Below are positions 1 through 6,298 of a stretch of DNA of 8,842 nt, in pieces. The position numbers and the translations under genes were made by a program. This DNA is from GWC2-40-17 sp035400705. GTDB lineage: Bacteria; Patescibacteriota; Patescibacteriia; Magasanikbacterales; UBA10003. Numbering within the stretch: the first letter of the stretch is position 1; every line of letters starts with the position of its first letter. Below the pieces are notes generated by a model that saw only the letters and a list, made by a program, of their open reading frames with translations, was not told the origin of the DNA and made no database searches. The stretch is from NCBI GenBank assembly GCA_035400705.1, contig DAOMZV010000026.1, positions 1 through 8,842 on the forward strand, given 5' to 3'.

Positions 1-45
1 CTTTGCGCCGAGGCAACATCTTTCAATTTCGCTGAATGTAAAACT

Positions 46-135
46 TGGCGGAGAGTACAGGATTCGAACCTGTGAGCCCCCTTACGGGAGCGCAGTTTAG
101 CAAACTGCTGCCTTAAGCCACTCGGCCAACTCTCC
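46..135 (-). tRNA. tRNA-Ser (anticodon GCT), 3' CCA encoded
   Basis: Serine tRNA reading AGC and AGU codons. Read on the minus strand, the 7-bp acceptor stem pairs GGAGAGT (135-129) with ACTCTCC (56-50). It is followed by discriminator G (49) and a genomically encoded CCA (48-46). The anticodon stem GCAGT/ACTGC encloses the loop TTGCTAA, which puts GCT at 101-99. A long class II variable arm (GCTCCC, loop GTAA, GGGGGC, 91-76) and the T arm ACAGG-TTCGAAT-CCTGT complete the fold. The long variable arm and the GCT anticodon together identify serine. The tRNA lies 81 bases downstream of comF on the same strand, so it could be read through from the operon or have its own promoter. I see no hairpin with a T-run terminator in the 45 bases beyond its 3' end, and no gene in them. 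Confidence 0.97.
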
Positions 136-169
136 ATTAATTCGACTTTGTCTCGAGCAAAAAATGTCA

Positions 170-212
170 TTTATACGCTTGTTATACTATCAAATTTTTT
201 TTCATCTGGCAA
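170..212 (-). promoter_or_regulatory. Weak candidate promoter for tRNA-Ser
   Basis: The 81-base gap between the comF stop and the tRNA is AT-rich and has promoter-like hexamers on the minus strand. TTGCCA (212-207) resembles a -35 box, and TATAAC (186-181) and TATAAA (175-170) resemble -10 boxes. Spacing is imperfect: 20 bases from TTGCCA to TATAAC, or 17 bases to the poorer TAGTAT. In AT-rich DNA such matches arise by chance, so this is only a suggestion. No intrinsic terminator for comF is visible in the gap. Confidence 0.25.
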
Positions 213-216
213 GCCC

Positions 217-960
217 TTAATTTTCTCTTAATAAAGCTAAAGCCAAAACTTTTTTAGCTCCAGCTTGTTTTAAAACTTTAGCACATTCTTGCAAAGTAGA
301 GCCAGTAGTAAAAACATCATCAATTAAAATGATAGTTTCACCAGCCAAATTTTTTTTCACTTTAAAAGCTCCACTTAAATTCTGCTGCCTTTCCCCTCTC
401 CCCAGCCCAACTTGTCGACTAGTTTTCTTAAACCTGACTAGCCAATCATTTTGATAAGAATAATTAGTTTCTTCAGCTAAAATTTTAGCCAATTGTTCCG
501 CTTGATTAAACCCTCTTTCCCATAATCTACTGGAATGAAGCGGTACTGGTATAAGCAACATTTTTTGTTCAAAAAAATCCTGAACCACTTTTGGGTTTTT
601 CTGCACCCAGTCAGCAATTAACTGCTTAAAAATAACTTGGGCGTCTTGATTAAAATTATATTTATAATCAACAAGAGCTGCTTGTAATACTTTGTTTTTA
701 TAAACTCCCAAAGAAAAAGCTCCATCTAAAAAGGAATCGACCAGACAATTCAAACAAGTTTCTCCCTTCAAATTATTTTGATAGCAACTAGGGCAAAAAA
801 ACTGCGGTTCGGATTTAACTTTTTTTAAACAAGCACTGCAAACAACCTCCCCCTCTTTTTTACAAGAAAGACAAAAAACAGGGAAAATTAAATCCCTGAT
901 TTTTTTAACCAAATTTAAACCAATCCCCCTTAACACATTTTTACTGCCAATAGGCTCCAT
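217..960 (-). CDS. comF: ComF family phosphoribosyltransferase-like protein
   Basis: ComF-family cytoplasmic protein of 247 residues, a usual length for the family. ComF proteins have an N-terminal zinc-binding region and a phosphoribosyltransferase (PRTase) fold. They are needed for DNA uptake in transformable bacteria, but their substrate is not settled. Seen here: four CxxC pairs at C30/C33, C41/C44, C56/C59 and C69/C72, following the typical FPxxCLSC start. The conserved ComF motif PVPLHSSRLWERGFNQAEQLA spans about residues 138-158. A later RQVGLGRGERQQNLSGAF segment follows, and the PRPP-binding loop IDDVFTTGST is at 213-222. The ATG at 960 lies inside the preceding gene, a 20-base overlap that suggests translational coupling; GGTGG just upstream could be a weak ribosome site. 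It is the last protein gene of the T4SS-like operon. The family is certain. The link to DNA uptake here is inference from the family and the neighbours. Confidence 0.95.
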   Translation of the reverse strand: MEPIGSKNVLRGIGLNLVKKIRDLIFPVFCLSCKKEGEVVCSACLKKVKSEPQFFCPSCYQNNLKGETCLNCLVDSFLDGAFSLGVYKNKVLQAALVDYKYNFNQDAQVIFKQLIADWVQKNPKVVQDFFEQKMLLIPVPLHSSRLWERGFNQAEQLAKILAEETNYSYQNDWLVRFKKTSRQVGLGRGERQQNLSGAFKVKKNLAGETIILIDDVFTTGSTLQECAKVLKQAGAKKVLALALLREN

Positions 961-1525
961 CCACCAACCACTGACCGTTGCTAAATTTTAGACTAACTTT
1001 CATGTCTTGATAATAAACCCGGCTGGCACCATTAACTGTTTCTTCTCTTTGGGTTGAAACTAATAAAGAGGCCTCTGTCTCAGTTAAAGATTCAATTTTT
1101 TGACTCAAGGCTAGAGTTGTTACACCAATAAAACCTTCAGGTAATTTTTTGCGCAAATCTTGGGGATAAGTTTTAAGCCAACTAGCTACAGTAGGAGTTA
1201 CTAGATTTTTAATTTCATCAAAATTGCTAAAATTAGATTCTAAACTATAAGAACCAAATCTTTCCACAAAATTTTTAGTCAAATTTTTAACCGCAGTTTC
1301 TCCAGTAGCTACTTTGATATCTTCGGTTGTAATTTTCTTCTCTGGTGTAGCGTTAATGATAACCTGTCCAGAAGGTAAACCACTATTAACTGGAACATTA
1401 ACAGCCTCGTTAGTTAGAGTATTAGTTGGAACACTTCGATTTCGATTCACCAAAGTCAAAATTAATCCGATGGCAAATAACAAAATTATTCCGCCGAAAA
1501 AAAATATTTTTACTCTTGTTGTCAT
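941..1525 (-). CDS. Single-pass membrane protein, candidate VirB8-like component
   Basis: A 194-residue protein I do not recognise with certainty. One hydrophobic segment near the N-terminus (about residues 7-26) follows the basic start MTTRVK, predicting one membrane anchor with the C-terminus outside. No lipobox cysteine is present. Residues 30-75 are rich in Thr, Val, Asn and Pro and look like a flexible linker. Residues 76-194 look like a compact alpha/beta domain: helices around NLTKNFVERFGSY and DEIKNLVTPTVASWL, then strands ending in VYYQDMKVSLKFSNGQWLV. This layout (short tail, one membrane helix, NTF2-like helix-then-sheet domain) is that of VirB8 and of TcpC-type proteins of Gram-positive conjugation systems. 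Its place directly after VirB4 fits. The VirB8-like reading is inference from architecture, not clear motif identity. The ATG at 1525 is 16 bases after the VirB4 stop and has no evident ribosome site. Confidence 0.85.
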   Translation of the reverse strand: MTTRVKIFFFGGIILLFAIGLILTLVNRNRSVPTNTLTNEAVNVPVNSGLPSGQVIINATPEKKITTEDIKVATGETAVKNLTKNFVERFGSYSLESNFSNFDEIKNLVTPTVASWLKTYPQDLRKKLPEGFIGVTTLALSQKIESLTETEASLLVSTQREETVNGASRVYYQDMKVSLKFSNGQWLVDGAYWQ

Positions 1526-1541
1526 AATTCAAAAATTTAAA

Positions 1542-3428
1542 TTACTTTTGGGGGTTAGATTGTTGTTCTAAAAATTCCTTCTTAGATTGTTCAATTTCCA
1601 ATAATTGTTTAGGATCGGTAGTTACCAACTGGTCTTCGGTGTAAGAAGCAACCACTTTTATAGCCGCGTGTTTGGACCCAGCAAAGAAAATTCCTTCACC
1701 AACACCTGATTCCAGCAAAAGATATTTTTCACCTTCGGTCAACATAAAAGTTTTGGCAATCTGGTCAATAGCCGCTGGACTTTGTTTTAACAAAATTTGC
1801 AAAGAGCTATTGTTAACAATGGCTTGACCATAAGGTGAGCGCAAAAAATCATTCACATCTTGGGTAATAGTAGTTACACCTAAATAATATTTACGGCAAC
1901 GTTTAACCAAGGCAAAAATGAACTTAGCGGAATCTTCGTTTTGCATTAACCACCAGGCTTCATCAATAGTCAAAATTCTCTTTTTTCTTTCACTACGCAC
2001 CACGTTCCAAATATAATTAACAATAGTGTAAATAGCTAAAGGCCTTAATTCATCTTCTAAATCACGCACGCTAAATATCACCAAATTATTGTTCATCTGA
2101 ACAGTGGTTGGTGAATTAAACAGACCGGCAAAAGTACCTTCAGTATATTTTTTTAATTTAATTACCAAATCAGTTGTACCTTCCATACCTTCCAAAATAT
2201 CAATAAAATCCTGCATAATCGGCGGTTCAACTGTAGCCAAATCTACGCCCGGCACAATATCTTTTTTGGCATAAGTTTCCAATAAAGCCCGATCAATAAT
2301 AGAATCTTCTTGAGTAGTCACTTGGCCAAGCATAATTCTCACTAAACCTTTAACCGTAATAACCGCGCTTCTAATAATATCTTCCACGCTCACCTCTTCC
2401 CCCACGGGACGAGGCAAATCAAAAGGATTAATTTTGGAATCCGAAGCCAAAGAAATATTAATGTAGGTGCCGCCAACCGCTTCTGATAAATGTTTGTATT
2501 CCATTTCTGGATCAATAATAATAACATCGGTCCCCAACATTAAAGAACGCAAAACTTCTAATTTGATAGTATAACTTTTTCCCGCGCCAGAAGTAGCAAA
2601 AACTACCATATTAGCGTTTTGTAGAGAAAATCTATCAAACAGAATTAAGCTATTGTTATGTCGATTAATGCCGTATAAAATTCCGTTATCGGAAGTTAAA
2701 TCTGAAGAAATAAAGGGAAAAGATGAAGCGATCGGCGAGGTATTCATGTTAAAATAAATCATCAATTCATCATTACCTAGGGGCAAAGTGGAATTAAAAC
2801 CTTGTTCGGACTGAAAAAAGACTCTTTTAGTATAAATTAATTTAGAACCAAAAATTGCCTCCACTTCTTCAGTCATTTTATTTAATTTTTCCTTGGTATC
2901 GGCGTAAACTGTAACATAAAAAGCATATTGGAAAAAATGTTCCACACCCTGAGTTAAATCATCGCGCAATTGTTCAATATCCCTTAAGGCGGTTTCTCTG
3001 ATAGGATCACGAGGCGCACCTTTTTCACTGTCAGCCATAATTTGCGCCTCTAAAGTACCAACTTTCTTTCTCAGTTGTTTTAGAATAATATCAGATCGCA
3101 CCGGATAAAAAAACATGCCGATGTCTAAAGCGGTATTCAAATTAATAATTGGCGAAGACCACCCAACCGTAATATAACGAGGATAAGTTACCACAAAAAT
3201 TGTTCTAGCAAAAGTGTCTCCTAATTGGATAAAACTAGGATCGATTTTAAACGCTGCCGGAGAAATAATATCTTGGATAGATACCACTCCTTTGCGATAA
3301 ACTCTTTCTTCTTCTAAAACCACTCTTTCTTCTTCGGTTTGTTTTTTAATTGAAGACAACCGCTCGGCTTCGGTTGGGCTTTTTCTAAGGGGTTTTTTAT
3401 CTTCAATTGTAGATGGGTTAAATGCCAT
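1542..3428 (-). CDS. virB4: VirB4-family type IV secretion ATPase
   Basis: Cytoplasmic ATPase that energises type IV secretion and conjugation machines. Using the ATG at 3428 the product is 628 residues; an upstream TTG at 3437 would give 631 but overlaps the previous gene. The ATG leaves one base after the previous stop and is preferred. Numbering below is from the TTG. The N-terminal half (about 50-265) has the VirB4 pre-ATPase pattern, with TYPRYITVGW near 84-93, a charged helical stretch at 118-195, FNSTLPLG at 214-221 and SSFPFISSDL at 238-247. The ATPase half has Walker A ATSGAGKS (281-288, K287), the family-typical INPFD (336-340), Walker B RILTIDEA (487-494, D492/E493), KRCRKYYLG (512-520) and the TQD motif (525-527). 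The first Walker A position is Ala rather than Gly. The C-terminus is charged and Gln-rich. No membrane segment is evident. Family assignment is firm; substrate is unknown. Confidence 0.96.
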   Translation of the reverse strand: MAFNPSTIEDKKPLRKSPTEAERLSSIKKQTEEERVVLEEERVYRKGVVSIQDIISPAAFKIDPSFIQLGDTFARTIFVVTYPRYITVGWSSPIINLNTALDIGMFFYPVRSDIILKQLRKKVGTLEAQIMADSEKGAPRDPIRETALRDIEQLRDDLTQGVEHFFQYAFYVTVYADTKEKLNKMTEEVEAIFGSKLIYTKRVFFQSEQGFNSTLPLGNDELMIYFNMNTSPIASSFPFISSDLTSDNGILYGINRHNNSLILFDRFSLQNANMVVFATSGAGKSYTIKLEVLRSLMLGTDVIIIDPEMEYKHLSEAVGGTYINISLASDSKINPFDLPRPVGEEVSVEDIIRSAVITVKGLVRIMLGQVTTQEDSIIDRALLETYAKKDIVPGVDLATVEPPIMQDFIDILEGMEGTTDLVIKLKKYTEGTFAGLFNSPTTVQMNNNLVIFSVRDLEDELRPLAIYTIVNYIWNVVRSERKKRILTIDEAWWLMQNEDSAKFIFALVKRCRKYYLGVTTITQDVNDFLRSPYGQAIVNNSSLQILLKQSPAAIDQIAKTFMLTEGEKYLLLESGVGEGIFFAGSKHAAIKVVASYTEDQLVTTDPKQLLEIEQSKKEFLEQQSNPQK

Positions 3429-3429
3429 A

Positions 3430-4107
3430 TTATTCAATTTGCAATTTATCTGTTTCTGCCATTTTTTGGATATCGGCTAATTGAGGATTATAACTGCTGT
3501 AGTAAAGTTCAACCAAACCTTCTGTATCCAACACCACACTATTTATACCAAAACTCTGTAAATGCCCTTGAATGGCCGATAAACGGCTCATTAAATCTTT
3601 TCTTTTGTTCAAAAAATATTCTCTTTTAATGGAAACAGAAAAAGCCGGCATAAAAGTTTCCTTAAATCTAGTAAAAAAATTTTTTCTTTTATTAGATAAC
3701 GGATTATACTGAACAACGATAAAAAATTTCTTACTCATAATTTGCCCCATCTCTACCAGCTCGCCAATAAAACTGCGGTATTCCGAAATTTGCATTTTTA
3801 ACAATTCATTAGTTTGATTTTTTTCTGATTGCCTAAGTTTTTCCAAATAACCATCCATATTCAATTTTCTTGACTGAATCACAATCTGTAAGGGATATTC
3901 TAAAGTATTAAGAAAAGAAGCATAGGCGCTGATCAAGGCGTTCTGTTCTTCTTCGGATTTAAGAGCAAAATTAATACTGGAAGCCAAAAGCACTGCTCTT
4001 AAGGTTCCGTCTTTCATTATGACGACGTCATCACGAATAGAAGCAATATCTAAATATTGTTGAGTGGAAACACTGGGTTTGCTACCGGCTAATTTTGCAG
4101 ATTGCAT
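3430..4107 (-). CDS. TraC-like protein, VirB4 partner
   Basis: A soluble protein of 225 residues from the ATG at 4107, four bases after the PrgI stop. A TTG at 4146 would add 13 residues (MIQAVVIHQKNKN) but overlap PrgI by 35 bases, so it is less likely. The segment QYLDIASIRDDVVIMKDGTL (17-36), then FALKSEEEQNALISAYASFLNTLEYPLQIVIQSRKLNMDGYL (47-88 region), resembles the start of TraC/VirB4-type proteins, where conserved strands precede the ATPase. A charged helical stretch (88-122) and a strand KKFFIVVQYNP (126-136) follow, and the C-terminus (170-205) ends in helix and strand. There is no Walker motif, so this is not an ATPase. It stands directly before VirB4, one base apart, so it may supply an accessory N-terminal part to it. 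Equivalents occur, as I recall, next to VirB4 in other Patescibacteria. The exact role is unknown. Confidence 0.88.
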   Translation of the reverse strand: MQSAKLAGSKPSVSTQQYLDIASIRDDVVIMKDGTLRAVLLASSINFALKSEEEQNALISAYASFLNTLEYPLQIVIQSRKLNMDGYLEKLRQSEKNQTNELLKMQISEYRSFIGELVEMGQIMSKKFFIVVQYNPLSNKRKNFFTRFKETFMPAFSVSIKREYFLNKRKDLMSRLSAIQGHLQSFGINSVVLDTEGLVELYYSSYNPQLADIQKMAETDKLQIE

Positions 4108-4111
4108 ATTT

Positions 4112-4540
4112 TTATTCTTCTGGTGAATAACGACCGCCTGTATCAACTACCAAGCTCATTTCGCTTAAACGCGAAACACTAATCGCCTCTTTAAACGGTT
4201 TGGGTGGCGGCGGTGGAAGTTTTTCCACACTGGATAAAGCCATTAATTCTTTATCAGAAAATTTTTTTTGCCAAACTCGCAAAGTTGGTCTTTTTAAAGT
4301 TTGAAGAAAATTTAATAAAAAATAATGAAACGGTTGACCGTTAATCTTAACAAAAGCTAAAATCAAACCGCCTCCGCCTAAAAACAAAGCAAATACAGCA
4401 AATAAAGCCAGATCAGCCAATTTCCAAACTACAGCCAAAACAATCCCGTCAACTAATAGAATAATAAATTGGCGGACAGTTATGGGACCTAAAATTTTAT
4501 CTTCTACATCTAAAAATTGTGGCACGGTAAATTGCATCAT
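4112..4540 (-). CDS. PrgI family (VirB3-like) membrane protein
   Basis: A 142-residue protein of the PrgI family, small inner-membrane components of Gram-positive-type T4SS comparable to VirB3. The N-terminal signature VPQFLDVEDKILGPITVRQF (6-25) is diagnostic. Two hydrophobic segments follow at about 25-40 and 43-64, then the family-typical KINGQPFHYFLLNFLQ (65-80) and KRPTLRVWQKK (83-93). The C-terminal 50 residues are soluble, with five prolines in a row at 109-113 and an acidic end. The start could be either of two adjacent ATG codons, at 4540 or 4537; the first leaves three bases after the upstream stop. The PrgI-then-VirB4 order is typical of such clusters. The protein probably sits in the membrane at the base of the complex, with the proline-rich tail in the cytoplasm; the tail's side is inferred, not shown. 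Confidence 0.93.
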   Translation of the reverse strand: MMQFTVPQFLDVEDKILGPITVRQFIILLVDGIVLAVVWKLADLALFAVFALFLGGGGLILAFVKINGQPFHYFLLNFLQTLKRPTLRVWQKKFSDKELMALSSVEKLPPPPPKPFKEAISVSRLSEMSLVVDTGGRYSPEE

Positions 4541-4543
4541 AAC

Positions 4544-6295
4544 TTAAAATTTTAACTGTCTATTCAAGTCCATTATAACTTTAAATTCGTCTTCTGACAA
4601 AGTTTCTTGTTTTGCCGTAACTCTATCTTTAATAACCTCGGCAACGGGCTTAGCTTTGTTTAAACTCTCGCTCAACAAAGAGTTATACAACTGGCACAGC
4701 TGACTTTTCCGCCAAGCCTCAATACCTTTTATTTTTTTCTCATAACCCTCCTTAGCCAAAAGTTCTATCTTAGAAATTATTTTATCAGCCGCTACTCGAG
4801 GCTTGGGAGAAATACGACGAAACTCCACTAAATTCATTTCCTTAAGTTCCTCAATTGGTCCAATGAGCCGAGGTTTATAAGCGACATCTTCTACTTTAGC
4901 GCGTCCTCCAGTGGTTTGGGGTATAGCCATAGTTTTTGGAGGCTTCGGGGGTTCTTCAGGAAAACTAACTTTTTCAATCTTTGGCTTGTTTTTTTCTTCT
5001 ATTATTTTTAAAACTGGTGCAGCTGTTTTAATATCCGAAGAAGAAGGCAGCTGTACAGGAGATAACTTAACTGGATTCCTTGATGCCGACACAACTGGTT
5101 CTGTTTTAGGTTCAATTATTGCTTGTTTTTTTTCTATTGGCGCCGAGGCTTCAGTTTTCACTTGAGGAATTAAATTTGATTCTGAATTAATTTCAGTTTT
5201 AGCAATTTCCAACGGCGGCTCCAAAATAATGGCAGTTTCTGGTTTTTTAATCTCTTTAACTACCGAACCCATTTCTTTCTTTTTAAAACCTTCGATGGTT
5301 TTAATTACCTTATCTGCTTGTTCCGGAGTCAATCCTATTCCCCCATTTAAAGTATGGGCTAATAATCTCTCCCTAATTTCACTGCTCTTGCGAATTTCTC
5401 GCAGATAAGAAATTATAAGTGATTTAAAACGCTGTGCTAGTTCCGGCCTCACTGCCACATCACAAGATTTAATAATTTCTTCGACTTGAAAGTCAAAACT
5501 GTTAGATACAAATTTAATGGTTCCATCGGGCAAGGTTTTTTGCATTTCTTCTACATCTGCTTTAATATTTTTACTAATACTAGATTTGACTAGTTCTGGT
5601 TGAGGTTGAGTCTTAATTACTGGAGGGGTAATAACGGGGGTAGTTTTTAAAACAGGCGCAACGGTGGTTGGTGGGGCAGCAATATTTTTTTTGGGTAAAA
5701 TTTGTTGTGTTGTAACAATTTCTCCGTTATTTTCTTTTTCTTTAAACCAAGAATAAAAATCCTCTACGACTGTTTTGGCTGTTTCGTATTTTAAATTTAG
5801 ACCCCCAATTTTTTCCGACTTAGTTAAGCTATTAACTATTTCTTCTTTGGTCTTAGTTTGCTTAATTGAAGAGTTTAAAACCAGAACTAATTTTTTTATT
5901 TCATCATCAGTTAAAACCACTTCTTCTACAGCCAGTTCTTCTTTTAACCAGTCAAAAAAATTGGCGAATTTTAAATTTTTAAAATCTTCATCGTTTAAAT
6001 AACTAGACCAATCATTGATATTAATATCTAAATAGTCAGCTAAGAAAAACAGATCATTTTTTAAAATTTCGGGAAAAATTTTTTCTTCAAATTGTGGCAA
6101 ATTTAAAGATGAAACTCGAGAAAAAAAATCTGTCAAGGTTATTTCTTTACGATAAATTTGCCAAATAATCTTGTTTATTTTTTGTGTTTGTTCCAAATCT
6201 AAAAATTGATAAATTTTTTCATATTTATCACCTAGGGTTGGATTAAAAACGTGAGCTTCAATTATCTCGCTGAGTTTTTTTTTATCATCAAGCAT
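4544..6295 (-). CDS. Unknown multidomain protein of the T4SS-like cluster
   Basis: A 583-residue protein I do not recognise by function. It has no signal peptide, membrane segment or catalytic motif that I can see, so it is probably cytoplasmic. It is built from helical modules joined by disordered linkers. Residues 1-110 are helical and acidic. Residues 128-187 and 282-341 are similar to each other, each with a central Gly-Gly (164-165, 318-319) followed by a Leu and an Ala-x-x-Val helix. A Pro/Thr/Val linker lies at about 200-235 and a longer Pro/Glu/Lys linker at about 345-465. Residues 472-583 form a compact charged helical end, with YKPRLIGPIEEL (473-484), FRRISPKPR and GYEKKIKGIEAWRKSQL. 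That end reads as the most conserved-looking part. The ATG at 6295 is three bases after the VirB6-like stop; AAGGTAGG lies upstream at a plausible distance. Its place inside the cluster suggests a scaffold or adaptor role (inference). Confidence 0.9.
   Translation of the reverse strand: MLDDKKKLSEIIEAHVFNPTLGDKYEKIYQFLDLEQTQKINKIIWQIYRKEITLTDFFSRVSSLNLPQFEEKIFPEILKNDLFFLADYLDININDWSSYLNDEDFKNLKFANFFDWLKEELAVEEVVLTDDEIKKLVLVLNSSIKQTKTKEEIVNSLTKSEKIGGLNLKYETAKTVVEDFYSWFKEKENNGEIVTTQQILPKKNIAAPPTTVAPVLKTTPVITPPVIKTQPQPELVKSSISKNIKADVEEMQKTLPDGTIKFVSNSFDFQVEEIIKSCDVAVRPELAQRFKSLIISYLREIRKSSEIRERLLAHTLNGGIGLTPEQADKVIKTIEGFKKKEMGSVVKEIKKPETAIILEPPLEIAKTEINSESNLIPQVKTEASAPIEKKQAIIEPKTEPVVSASRNPVKLSPVQLPSSSDIKTAAPVLKIIEEKNKPKIEKVSFPEEPPKPPKTMAIPQTTGGRAKVEDVAYKPRLIGPIEELKEMNLVEFRRISPKPRVAADKIISKIELLAKEGYEKKIKGIEAWRKSQLCQLYNSLLSESLNKAKPVAEVIKDRVTAKQETLSEDEFKVIMDLNRQLKF
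5273..5452 (-). repeat. Duplicated helical module, copy B (protein level)
   Basis: Encodes residues 282-341 of the 583-residue protein. It runs from VRPELAQRFKSLIISYLRE through LNGGIGLTPEQADKVIKTI. Shared positions with copy A include the Gly-Gly, the Leu three residues later, the Ala of the last helix and its following Val and hydrophobic face. The two copies are separated by a Pro/Thr-rich linker. Confidence 0.6.
5735..5914 (-). repeat. Duplicated helical module, copy A (protein level)
   Basis: Encodes residues 128-187 of the 583-residue protein. It runs from LTDDEIKKLVLVLNSSIKQ through EKIGGLNLKYETAKTVVEDF. It aligns without large gaps to copy B 154 residues later: an initial helix, a Lys/Arg-rich turn, Gly-Gly-x-x-Leu, then an Ala-x-x-Val helix. 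The similarity is at protein level only; the DNA is diverged, so the duplication is old. Confidence 0.6.
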
Positions 6296-6298
6296 AAA

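Noticed and set aside
1..138. Open plus-strand frame through the tRNA (VQDSNL-type peptide)
   Set aside because: It is the antisense of tRNA-Ser; such peptides are a familiar annotation artefact of tRNA genes.
46..216. tRNA-Ser as an integration site for a conjugative element
   Set aside because: The tRNA 3' end faces away from the T4SS-like genes, comF lies between them, and no integrase or repeat of the tRNA 3' end is visible in the window.
187..216. Intrinsic terminator after comF
   Set aside because: Only a three-base GGC/GCC pairing is present, followed by an A-run rather than a T-run on the transcribed strand.
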